Shown in pieces: positions 1-6,677 of a DNA stretch of 36,851 bases; within the stretch, counting starts at the first letter, position 1; each line of letters begins with the position of its first letter. This stretch comes from Xanthobacteraceae bacterium (GTDB taxonomy: Bacteria > Pseudomonadota > Alphaproteobacteria > Rhizobiales > Xanthobacteraceae). The stretch covers positions 1-36,851 of the forward strand of contig JANQIP010000267.1 of NCBI GenBank assembly GCA_028282095.1, in the 5' to 3' direction. Position numbers and translations under genes: made by a program. Below the pieces are notes generated by a model. The model made no database searches, had not been told where the DNA came from, and saw only the letters and a list, made by a program, of their open reading frames with translations.

Positions 1-182
1 ATTTCAGCTTTCTGTGCTTTCGCGGGAGTAGTGAGCGTAGGGTGGGCATGCGGAGCATGCCCACCGCGTGCCGTTCCGGCTCGATCGCGTGGGCTCGGCG
101 CGCCGCGGGCGCGCCTTTGCCCACCCTACGGCTTTCGAGGTGTTTTTCTGAATTTCAGCTTTCTGTGCTTTCACGGGAGTAG
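1..182. repeat. 31-bp direct repeats flanking a MITE-like repeat
   Basis: Bases 1-31 and 152-182 are the same 31-bp sequence with one mismatch (position 22 against 173). The 95-bp palindromic repeat at 36-130 lies between them. This could be a tandem duplication with a 151-bp period that begins outside the window, or a duplication made when the repeat inserted. The window edge hides which. No gene is seen in 1-237. Confidence 0.7.
36..130. repeat. MITE-like palindromic repeat, GTAGGGTGGGC family, copy 1
   Basis: The element is bounded by GTAGGGTGGGC and its complement GCCCACCCTAC. It contains an inner palindrome (GGGCATGC..GCATGCCC) and a GGCGCGCC-rich second half. A second copy with the same ends and order lies at 20537-20633. 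It has no coding capacity, so it is most likely a non-autonomous mobile or structural repeat. Confidence 0.75.
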
Positions 183-237
183 ACGGGTTCAAGCCATTCC
201 GAACGGAATTCGTTTCAAGAGGCGAGATGGGACAGTC

Positions 238-1011
238 TCAAAAAGCCGGAGCGGTTCGGCGGAACACGAGATAGCAGGGGCGCCGGCCGGCGCGGATCGC
301 CTTTTCCTCATAGCGGGTGCGGGCATAGCCGGGCCAGGGCGAGCGCCAGTCCTCGGCGTGCTCGGCCGTCCAGACGAAATGCGGCGAGCGCATCAGCCGC
401 TCAAGCGTCCAGGCGGCATAATCCGGCCAATCGGTTGCAAAGCGCAACTCGCCACCCGACGCGAGCACACGGGCGAGCGCGGTAATGCGCTCGTCCTGGA
501 TGAAGCGGCGCTTCCAATGCCGCCGTTTCGGCCAGGGGTCGGGGTAGAGCAGGTCGATGCGCGCGAGCACGGCGTCGGGAAGCCAAGCGATCACCTCATC
601 GGCCTCGCCGAAATGCAGCCGGACATTGGCAAGGCCCTGCGCCGCGATCAGGCCGAGGGCGCGCGCCATGCCGTTGACGAAAGGCTCGCAGCCGATGAAG
701 CCGGAATTCGGATTTGCAGCCGCTTCGGCCACCAGATGCTCGCCGCCGCCGAAGCCGATCTCCAGGCGTACGGACGTGACCGGCGGCTCAAACAGCGAAG
801 TCGGCCGGGCCGGTGCCGGATGGCGGAGATCGAGAGCAAGATGCGGGAGCGCCGTCTGGATCAGGTTCGTCTGGTGCGGGCGCAACGGGCGTCCCTGACG
901 CCGGCCGAAGAATGTGCGCCGATGATCGGCGGTGTTGCTCAATTCAACGAGCCTCGTGAAAGACGGCATGCCCCGGCGAGCATAGAGGCTCAGGCCTTCG
1001 ACAGGTGGCAC
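238..1011 (-). CDS. trmB: tRNA (guanine-N7-)-methyltransferase TrmB
   Basis: This SAM-dependent enzyme forms N7-methylguanosine at position 46 of tRNA. The protein is 257 aa. The SAM-binding loop EIGFGGGEHL and the family signature LYPDPWPKRRHWKRRF are clear, as is the C-terminal TRYEEKAI segment. The start used here is a GTG at 1011, which overlaps the upstream Rrf2 gene by 22 bp; an ATG at 969 is an alternative and loses no conserved residue. A strong stem-loop (arms GTGGCACGC/GCGTGCCAC, 1006-1028) covers the junction and may affect coupling. In many Rhizobiales trmB follows metK; here metK is about 18 kb away and trmB sits behind an aromatic-degradation regulator, which suggests a local rearrangement. 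Confidence 0.93.
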   Translation of the reverse strand: MPPVEGLSLYARRGMPSFTRLVELSNTADHRRTFFGRRQGRPLRPHQTNLIQTALPHLALDLRHPAPARPTSLFEPPVTSVRLEIGFGGGEHLVAEAAANPNSGFIGCEPFVNGMARALGLIAAQGLANVRLHFGEADEVIAWLPDAVLARIDLLYPDPWPKRRHWKRRFIQDERITALARVLASGGELRFATDWPDYAAWTLERLMRSPHFVWTAEHAEDWRSPWPGYARTRYEEKAIRAGRRPCYLVFRRTAPAF

Positions 1012-1442
1012 GCCGCTTGCGTGCCACAGGCCCGCCGGTGCTGCCGATCGACCAAATTGAGCAAGGTGGCCACCGTGATCGAGCCGAGCGTTGCCCGCGC
1101 ATTGCCGTCGATCTCGCCGAGGACTTGCCGCAATGCCGCGCCTTCGGGCGTGGTTGCGCCGGGCGCGACCTCATCCTCGCGCGCACCCAGATTCTCAAAC
1201 AGCTCGATGATGTCGAGCATCGTCGTGCGTTTCTTGTTGCCGACGAACTGATAGCCGCCCCCCGCGCCGCGCGCCGAGCGTACGAGACCGGCGCGCCCGA
1301 GCATATGCATCACCTTGGCCAGGTGGTGACTGGATATGCCGTATTTCTCACCGATTTCGGCGACGGAAAGCTGGCGCTCGGGGTTCGCGGCAAGCTCGAG
1401 CACGGCAAAGATGGCAAGGCGACTGGCGATCTGCAGGTTCAT
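990..1442 (-). CDS. badM: Rrf2-family transcriptional regulator, BadM-like
   Basis: This 150-aa protein has an N-terminal winged helix typical of Rrf2 proteins: a SVAEIGEKYGISSHHLAKVM recognition region (about residues 25-44), then a GGGYQF wing (61-66). The cysteine triad that binds an Fe-S cluster in IscR and NsrR is absent from residues 85-110; the only cysteines are in the C-terminal tail. That fits a metal-free Rrf2 repressor. In Rhodopseudomonas palustris BadM is an Rrf2 repressor of benzoate-degradation genes and pairs with the GNAT enzyme BadL. Here the gene lies 54 bp downstream of a GNAT gene, divergent from 4-hydroxybenzoyl-CoA reductase, so the same role is likely. GGGGAC precedes the ATG. 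The name rests on family plus context, not on an alignment. Confidence 0.75.
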   Translation of the reverse strand: MNLQIASRLAIFAVLELAANPERQLSVAEIGEKYGISSHHLAKVMHMLGRAGLVRSARGAGGGYQFVGNKKRTTMLDIIELFENLGAREDEVAPGATTPEGAALRQVLGEIDGNARATLGSITVATLLNLVDRQHRRACGTQAACHLSKA

Positions 1443-1496
1443 CGGGCGTCCCCATGTCCTCTCGGGCCTCGGAGAGGCCGCGGCATCCCCGTGTCC

Positions 1497-2105
1497 TCAG
1501 GTCAGGTCCTTCTCAAGCTGAATATACGGACCCGCCATCATCCCTTCGCCACGAAAGAACAGCGAATGCAACTGGTTATCCCGCGCGACCATGGTGCGCA
1601 TCTTGGCCATTCCCGCCTGCCTGAACCGCTCCGAAATGGCGACAAAGAGCTTTTCGCCGATGCCATGCAGCCGCGCCTGCGGGTCGACCGACAAGGCGAA
1701 CACCCAGCCGCACGGCTCCGAACCGAACTCCCAGGCCCGAATCTCGCCGATGATAAATCCAAGGATGTGAACATCCTTCCCCTCGGCCGGCACCGCCACC
1801 AGAAAAAAGCGCTCGCTCGGCCGGCGCCGGCCATAGCGCTCAAAAGCCTGCTCCCAGTAATCGGGCTTGGCGAGGCCCGTGATCGCCTGGTCGAGCGCAA
1901 TGACATGAGGCACATCGACCGCGCGCACCGGGCGGATCATCAGCCCCGCTTTGCCTTCGCTTTCTGTTTCCTCGTCGGCCGTCATCTGCGTGACCCGAGG
2001 TTGATCGACGAACGAGGCCACCGCCAACCGGCCGCGCGCGCCTGCATTGGCGTTCCAACCGCGTCTGCCATGTTCTCGCCCTGGTTCCGGTCGGCTCTTG
2101 GGCAA
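1497..2105 (-). CDS. badL: GNAT-family N-acetyltransferase, BadL-like
   Basis: This is a GCN5-related acetyltransferase. The GNAT fold starts near MIRPVRAVDVPHVIALD and holds the acetyl-CoA-binding region VFALSVDPQARLHGIGEKL, a variant of the R/Q-x-x-G-x-G/A motif, followed by FFRGEGM near the C-terminus. The first 55 residues are low-complexity. Possible starts are a TTG at 2105 with GGAGG 10 nt upstream, an ATG at 1985 and an ATG at 1940; the last begins exactly at the domain. R. palustris BadL acetylates aminobenzoates, and the products relieve BadM repression. The position here, just upstream of the Rrf2 gene and divergent from hbaBCD, supports the same small-molecule signalling role. The substrate cannot be read from the sequence. 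Confidence 0.72.
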   Translation of the reverse strand: MPKSRPEPGREHGRRGWNANAGARGRLAVASFVDQPRVTQMTADEETESEGKAGLMIRPVRAVDVPHVIALDQAITGLAKPDYWEQAFERYGRRRPSERFFLVAVPAEGKDVHILGFIIGEIRAWEFGSEPCGWVFALSVDPQARLHGIGEKLFVAISERFRQAGMAKMRTMVARDNQLHSLFFRGEGMMAGPYIQLEKDLT

Positions 2106-2150
2106 TCGGAAATTGCCTCCACACTATGACAAAAACAGGCATTCAGGTAC

Positions 2151-2194
2151 GAATTTAAATAGGTAAATGCGTTCCAAAATGCTACTTTAAATTC
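2151..2194. promoter_or_regulatory. candidate operator, inverted repeat in the badL-hbaB intergenic region
   Basis: The arms GAATTTAAA (2151-2159) and TTTAAATTC (2186-2194) form a perfect inverted repeat with a 26-bp centre that contains AAATGC twice. The segment is unusually AT-rich for this genome. It lies between the divergent badL-like and hbaB genes, where an Rrf2 or FNR-type regulator would act. No good TTGAT-N4-ATCAA FNR/AadR site was found; TTGATTTAGCGTAA at 2218 matches only one half. Confidence 0.35.
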
Positions 2195-2304
2195 TCGCGG
2201 TGATCACGGGTCGCACTTGATTTAGCGTAAGACCGCCGCTGAGATGTTGGCTATCCCACGAAGTCGCCGTCAAGAGCGTGCGTGCGGGAGAGGGAGGAAG
2301 GTCG

Positions 2305-2796
2305 ATGGCGATGCAGCCCTTGGTGCTCGACAAGCAGCTCGTGCGGCTCAAGCTCAATGGTCGCTGGCGCGAAGACGCTGTCGCCGACAACCAGCTCCTG
2401 ATTGACTATCTTCGGGATGTAGCGCGCCTGACCGGCACCAAGGCCGGCTGTGACGGCGGGGAATGCGGCGCCTGCACCGTGCTCGTCGATAGCGATCCGG
2501 TGCTGTCCTGCCTGACGCTGGCCGTGCGCTGCGCGGACCGTTCGGTCGAAACCATCGAGGGCCTTGCGACCCATGGAAGGGTCAGTGCGCTCCAGCGTGA
2601 ATTCCATGAGAAGCTCGGCACCCAGTGCGGCTACTGCACGCCCGGCATGATCATGGCGGCCGAAGCGCTGCTGCGGCGCAATCCCGATCCAAGTGAAGGC
2701 GAGATTCGCACGGCGCTGTCCGGCAATTTGTGCCGCTGCACCGGCTATGTGAAGATCATCGATTCGGTGCAGGCCGCCGCGGGGGCCGTGCGATGA
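2305..2796 (+). CDS. hbaB: 4-hydroxybenzoyl-CoA reductase, small [2Fe-2S] subunit
   Basis: This is the electron-transfer subunit of a xanthine-oxidase-family molybdenum enzyme (163 aa). The N-terminal plant-type [2Fe-2S] site is C49-x4-C54-x2-C57-x11-C69. The second, alpha-helical [2Fe-2S] site is the CGYC pair at 108/111 plus the CRC pair at 143/145. The ATG at 2305 is preceded by GGAGG at a good distance; an upstream in-frame start at 2278 would add nine residues and is less likely. The gene overlaps hbaC by ATGA. The family also contains aldehyde and CO dehydrogenases; the four-cysteine loop in the flavin subunit and the neighbouring badL/badM pair make hydroxybenzoyl-CoA reductase the best reading. 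The homologues are hcrC in Thauera and hbaB in R. palustris. Confidence 0.9.
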   Translation: MAMQPLVLDKQLVRLKLNGRWREDAVADNQLLIDYLRDVARLTGTKAGCDGGECGACTVLVDSDPVLSCLTLAVRCADRSVETIEGLATHGRVSALQREFHEKLGTQCGYCTPGMIMAAEALLRRNPDPSEGEIRTALSGNLCRCTGYVKIIDSVQAAAGAVR

Positions 2797-5126
2797 GCGA
2801 CAGCACCATTCAGGTCGAGGCCGGCCGGCCGCGCGTTCCGCTCATCGACGGGATCGAGAAGGTCACCGGAACGGCGCAGTACACCGCCGATCTCGATCAT
2901 GCCGATGCGCTGGTCGGCCGCATCTTCCGCAGCCCGGTCAGCCATGGCGAGATCGTGCGGCTCGATGTGTCGAAGGCGCGCGCGCTCGATGGCGTCCTCG
3001 CCGTTGTCACCGGCGAGGACTGTCCCCACACCTATGGCGTCCTGCCGGTCGCGATGAACGAGTATCCGCTCGCGCGTGACAAGGTGCGCTATCGCGGCGA
3101 GCCGGTCGCGGCCGTGGCGGCGGAAGACGCCGAAACCGCGCAACGCGCGCTCGACCTCATCGAGTTCGAGGTGCGCGAGCTGCCCGCCTATTACACTGCA
3201 GAGGCCGCCCGCGCGGGCGATGCGGTGCTCATCCATGACGACAAGCCGGGCAATTTCGAACGCCGCGTGCACCATGTCTTTGGCGACGTCGCCCAGGGCT
3301 TGGCCGCTGCCGACCTCGTGCGCGAGACGACGATCGACTGCGCCGAGGTGAACCATGGGCAGATCGAGCCGCATGCGGCGCTCGCGCAATTCGATCCGTT
3401 CACCGGCCGGCTGACCATGCGCAGCGTCTCGCAGGTCACCTACTACCTGCATCTGATGCTCGCGCGCTGCCTGGAGATGGAGGAGTCGCGTATCCGCATC
3501 ATCAAGCCGTTTGTCGGCGGCGGTTTCGGCGCGCGCGTCGAGGTCCTCAATTTCGAGATCGTTACCGCGCTGCTCGCCCGCGCCGTGCAGGGCAAGGTGA
3601 TGATGGAGCTCACGCGCGAGGAGACCTTCCTCACCCATCGCGCCCGGCCGCAGACCACGGTGCGGATCAAGCTCGGCATGACCAAGGACGGCCGCATGAC
3701 CGCCTGCGAGGCCGAAGTGGTGCAGCGCGGCGGCGCCTATGCCGGCTACGGCATCGTCACCATCCTCTATGCCGGAGCGCTTGTGCACGGCCTCTATGAC
3801 ATTCCGGCGATCCAATATGACGGCTATCGCGTCTATGCCAATCTGCCGCCGTGCGGGGCGATGCGCGGGCATGGCAGCGTCGATATGCGGCACACATTCG
3901 AGGTGCTGGTCGACCGCATGGCGCGCGAGCTCAAGCTCGATCCGTTCGCAGTGCGCCGCAAGAATCTGCTCAAGGCGCCGACCTGCACCGCCAACGGCCT
4001 CACGATCAACAGCTATGGCCTTGCCGAGTGCCTCGATCGCGTGGAGCGTGCGAGCGGATGGCGCGAGCGGATCGGCAGGCTGCCGCCCGGCAAGGGCCTC
4101 GGCATGGCCTGCTCGCATTATGTGAGCGGCGCCGCCAAGCCCATCCACTGGACCGGCGAGCCGCATGCGACCGTCAATGTCAAGGTCGACTTCGACGGCG
4201 GCGTGACGGCGCTCACCGGCGCCGCCGATATCGGCCAGGGCTCCTCCACCATCGTGGCGATTGCGGTCGCCGATACGCTCGGCGTTCCGCTCGAACGGGT
4301 GCGGGTCATTGCCGCCGACAGCGCGATCACGCCCAAGGACAACGGGGCCTATTCCTCGCGCATCACTTACATGGTCGGCAATGCCGCGATCGATGCGGCG
4401 AAGAATCTGAAGGAGCGGCTCGTTGCCGCCGCCGCGCGCAAGCTCGAAGCGCTGCCGGAGGATGTCGCGTGCGAGGGCGATATGTTCCGGGTGGGTCACG
4501 GCGAGCAGTCGGCGCTCACCTTCGATGAGGTGGTGCGCGAAGCGCTCGTCAACGAAGGCACGATCACGGTGAAGGGCACGTTCACCTGTCCGCCGGACAT
4601 GCAGGGCGGCAAGCATAAAGGCGGGGCGGTCGGCTCCACAATGGGCTTTAGCTATGCCGCGCAGGTGATCGAGGTCAGCGTCGACGAGGATACCGGCATG
4701 ATCTCGGTCGACAAGATCTGGGTCGCGCTCGATTGCGGCCGCGCCATCAACCCGCTCGCGGTCGAGGGCCAGATCGAAGGCTCGGTGTGGATGGGCCTCG
4801 GCCAGGCGATGAGCGAGGAGACGCGCTATCTCGACGGCCTGCCCGCGCATGCGAGCATGCTCGAATACCGCATTGCGACCAGCGCGGAGTCGCCGCCGAT
4901 CGAAACGCACATCGTCGAGAGCATCGATCCCAACGGCCCGTTCGGCGCCAAGGAGGCGAGCGAGGGGGCGCTCGCGAGCGCACCGCCTGCGCTCGTCAAC
5001 GCCATCGCCAATGCGCTCGGGATCGATCTCGATGAGTTGCCGGTGACGCCCGACCGCGTGGTCGAGGCGATGGTCGAGCGCCGCCGCCGCGACCGCCTTG
5101 AGGATTTGAGAAAGGCCGCGTCATGA
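2793..5126 (+). CDS. hbaC: 4-hydroxybenzoyl-CoA reductase, large molybdopterin subunit
   Basis: This catalytic subunit carries the molybdenum cofactor (777 aa) and reductively removes the para-hydroxyl of 4-hydroxybenzoyl-CoA to give benzoyl-CoA. Visible motifs are the N-terminal IDGIEKVTGTAQYTADL segment, the cofactor loop GGGFGARVE (about 242), AMRGHGS (about 356), GAADIGQGSST, and FGAKEASEGAL near the C-terminus. In the last motif Glu724 matches the catalytic base of the family by position. It is translationally coupled to hbaB (ATGA at 2793) and to hbaD (ATGA at 5123). Length and motif order match HcrA/HbaC. A long open frame on the opposite strand here is a codon-bias shadow. Confidence 0.9.
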   Translation: MSDSTIQVEAGRPRVPLIDGIEKVTGTAQYTADLDHADALVGRIFRSPVSHGEIVRLDVSKARALDGVLAVVTGEDCPHTYGVLPVAMNEYPLARDKVRYRGEPVAAVAAEDAETAQRALDLIEFEVRELPAYYTAEAARAGDAVLIHDDKPGNFERRVHHVFGDVAQGLAAADLVRETTIDCAEVNHGQIEPHAALAQFDPFTGRLTMRSVSQVTYYLHLMLARCLEMEESRIRIIKPFVGGGFGARVEVLNFEIVTALLARAVQGKVMMELTREETFLTHRARPQTTVRIKLGMTKDGRMTACEAEVVQRGGAYAGYGIVTILYAGALVHGLYDIPAIQYDGYRVYANLPPCGAMRGHGSVDMRHTFEVLVDRMARELKLDPFAVRRKNLLKAPTCTANGLTINSYGLAECLDRVERASGWRERIGRLPPGKGLGMACSHYVSGAAKPIHWTGEPHATVNVKVDFDGGVTALTGAADIGQGSSTIVAIAVADTLGVPLERVRVIAADSAITPKDNGAYSSRITYMVGNAAIDAAKNLKERLVAAAARKLEALPEDVACEGDMFRVGHGEQSALTFDEVVREALVNEGTITVKGTFTCPPDMQGGKHKGGAVGSTMGFSYAAQVIEVSVDEDTGMISVDKIWVALDCGRAINPLAVEGQIEGSVWMGLGQAMSEETRYLDGLPAHASMLEYRIATSAESPPIETHIVESIDPNGPFGAKEASEGALASAPPALVNAIANALGIDLDELPVTPDRVVEAMVERRRRDRLEDLRKAAS

Positions 5127-6094
5127 GCGAGCTTGCGCCATTGCGGGTCGCACGTCCGCGTGATGTCGAAGCCGCGGTCGCGCTTAGACGAGCCGAAAAC
5201 CAGAGCCGCTACATCGCCGGTGGCACCGACCTCATCGTCAATATGCGTCGCGGCATCCGCCGGCCCAAGCTCCTGATCGACCTGACCGGAGTCGAGGAGC
5301 TGGGCGATGTGTCCGTTACGCAGCGCGGCGTGCGCATCGGCGCCGCCGTGACGCTCGCGCAGCTCGCCGCCGAGCCGGATGTTTCGACCCGCTACCGTGC
5401 GGCCGCCGAAGCGGCCGAGGCGATCGCCGGACCCGGCCACCGCAGCGTGGCGACGGTCGGCGGCAATCTGTGCCTCGATACCCGCTGCATCTATTACAAT
5501 CAGAGCGAATGGTGGCGTCGTGCCAACCATTACTGTCTCAAGCATGCCGGCACGGTCTGCCATGTGGCGCCGCAGGGAAAGCGTTGTCACGCCGCCTATA
5601 GCGGCGATCTTGCGCCGGCCCTGATGGTGCTCGGCGCCGAGATCGAGATCGCCGGCCCGGACGGGCATCGCCGCATCCCGCTCGCCGATCTCTATGCGGA
5701 TAATGGCCGCGCCCATCTCAAGCTCATGCCCGGCGAGCTATTGCTGTGCGTGCACCTTCCCGCCGCCGCGCCGCCTTCAACTTACGCCAAGGTGCGGCTG
5801 CGCGGAGCGATCGACTTTCCGCTCGCCGGCGTTGCCGTCAGCCTTGCGATGGCGGATGGCACCGTGGCGGCGCTACGCGTCGGCCTGACCGGAACGAATC
5901 CGCGGCCGTTTCTGCTTGCCGAGACCGAGAGCTTTGTTGGCCGTCCGCTGGATGCCGATGCGCTCGCGCGCCTCGACAAGTTGGTGCAGAAACAGGTGCA
6001 GCCGATGCGCACGACGCTTGCGTCAGCCAACTATCGCCGGCTTGCCGCTGCGGCGCTCGCCCGCCGCCTTGCCGCCCGGCTCGCCGGAATTTAA
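5123..6094 (+). CDS. hbaD: 4-hydroxybenzoyl-CoA reductase, FAD/[4Fe-4S] subunit
   Basis: This flavin subunit (323 aa) has the FAD motifs AGGTDL (32-37) and TVGGNL (111-116) and the SGDLAPAL segment. Between them and following is an insertion with four well-spaced cysteines, C122, C138, C146 and C155. This is the hallmark of the hydroxybenzoyl-CoA reductase flavin subunit (HcrB), which holds an additional [4Fe-4S] cluster that lets low-potential electrons drive the reaction in the reductive direction. Ordinary xanthine dehydrogenase flavin subunits lack this loop. The gene is the last of the coupled hbaBCD unit. The CoA ligase and the ring-reduction genes of the pathway are not in the window. 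Confidence 0.9.
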   Translation: MSELAPLRVARPRDVEAAVALRRAENQSRYIAGGTDLIVNMRRGIRRPKLLIDLTGVEELGDVSVTQRGVRIGAAVTLAQLAAEPDVSTRYRAAAEAAEAIAGPGHRSVATVGGNLCLDTRCIYYNQSEWWRRANHYCLKHAGTVCHVAPQGKRCHAAYSGDLAPALMVLGAEIEIAGPDGHRRIPLADLYADNGRAHLKLMPGELLLCVHLPAAAPPSTYAKVRLRGAIDFPLAGVAVSLAMADGTVAALRVGLTGTNPRPFLLAETESFVGRPLDADALARLDKLVQKQVQPMRTTLASANYRRLAAAALARRLAARLAGI

Positions 6095-6193
6095 TCAGGC
6101 CAAATTAAATCTTGGACTTGATCTGGGGACCGGAGACGATCCATCCTCTGCATTGTGGCAGTTCCTACAACTTAAGAGCGAATAGGGAGCCAG

Positions 6194-6487
6194 ATGATGG
6201 ATTGCGACTGTCAATCGCCCGACGGTGAACGCGTCTGGACCACGGAGGACGGCGTGCATCTTGACGTTCGCGGCCTTGAGTGCCCGGGACCGAAAGTGCA
6301 GACGCTGAGCTTCATCGAGCGCGACGACGTCGGCAATGTCATCATCGTGCATCTCGATCACGAGCCGATCCACCTTTATCCCGAGCTCGACGAGCGCGGC
6401 TGGAGCCACGAACTCGTCTCTTCGAACTGCGGCGATCCGAGCTGCGAGGAGGATGTGCGCCTGCGCCTCGTGCGGCTGCGGGCATAG
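6194..6487 (+). CDS. small DUF2249/TusA-like protein with CPxP motif
   Basis: This 97-aa protein starts with a cysteine-rich MMDCDC segment and then has LDVRGLECPGPKVQTL. That resembles the beginning of TusA/SirA sulfur-carrier proteins, where the CPxP cysteine carries a persulfide. The following HEPIHLYPELDERGW matches the DUF2249 style. A second cysteine pair (NCGDPSC) lies near the end. GGGAG sits five bases before the ATG. The gene starts 100 bp after hbaD on the same strand, so it may be co-transcribed. Xanthine-oxidase-family enzymes need a sulfurated molybdenum cofactor, so a role in sulfur delivery or enzyme maturation is a reasonable inference, but it is unproven. Confidence 0.7.
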   Translation: MMDCDCQSPDGERVWTTEDGVHLDVRGLECPGPKVQTLSFIERDDVGNVIIVHLDHEPIHLYPELDERGWSHELVSSNCGDPSCEEDVRLRLVRLRA

Positions 6488-6510
6488 CACTCGAGTTCCC
6501 GGCGTCGTTT

Positions 6511-6590
6511 GTCCGTTCGTCCCCGCGCAAAGCGGGGACCCAGCGTATTGCTGTCCAGACCGGGTTCCCGCTTTCGCGGGAACGAACGGA
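6511..6590. repeat. dispersed palindromic repeat, GTCCGTTCGTCCCC family, copy 1
   Basis: This 80-bp element starts GTCCGTTCGTCCCC and ends GGGAACGAACGGA. It contains two hairpins, one around GGGGACC and one as CCCGCTTTCGCGGG. A second copy lies at 25891-25971. It occupies the gap between the convergent DUF2249-like gene and pheT, where it may also end transcription. Similar short repeats are common in Rhizobiales genomes. Confidence 0.75.
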
Positions 6591-6677
6591 AGATAGCCGA
6601 AGCGACTCCTTCACCCTCGGAGCACGAATCTCGGCCACGGCATCGTCCGGCACCGAACCGATCCGCTGGAAACAGTG

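Noticed and set aside
31..1251. 406-codon plus-strand open frame over trmB and the Rrf2 gene
   Set aside because: The minus-strand genes show clear family motifs; this frame has none and begins in a repeat.
2218..2231. FNR/AadR-type site before hbaB
   Set aside because: Only the TTGAT half matches; the second half agrees at two of five positions.
2745..4910. 721-codon open frame on the minus strand opposite hbaC
   Set aside because: It is antisense to a clear molybdenum-hydroxylase subunit, with Arg/His/Ala-rich composition and no domain. Long antisense frames are expected at this GC content.
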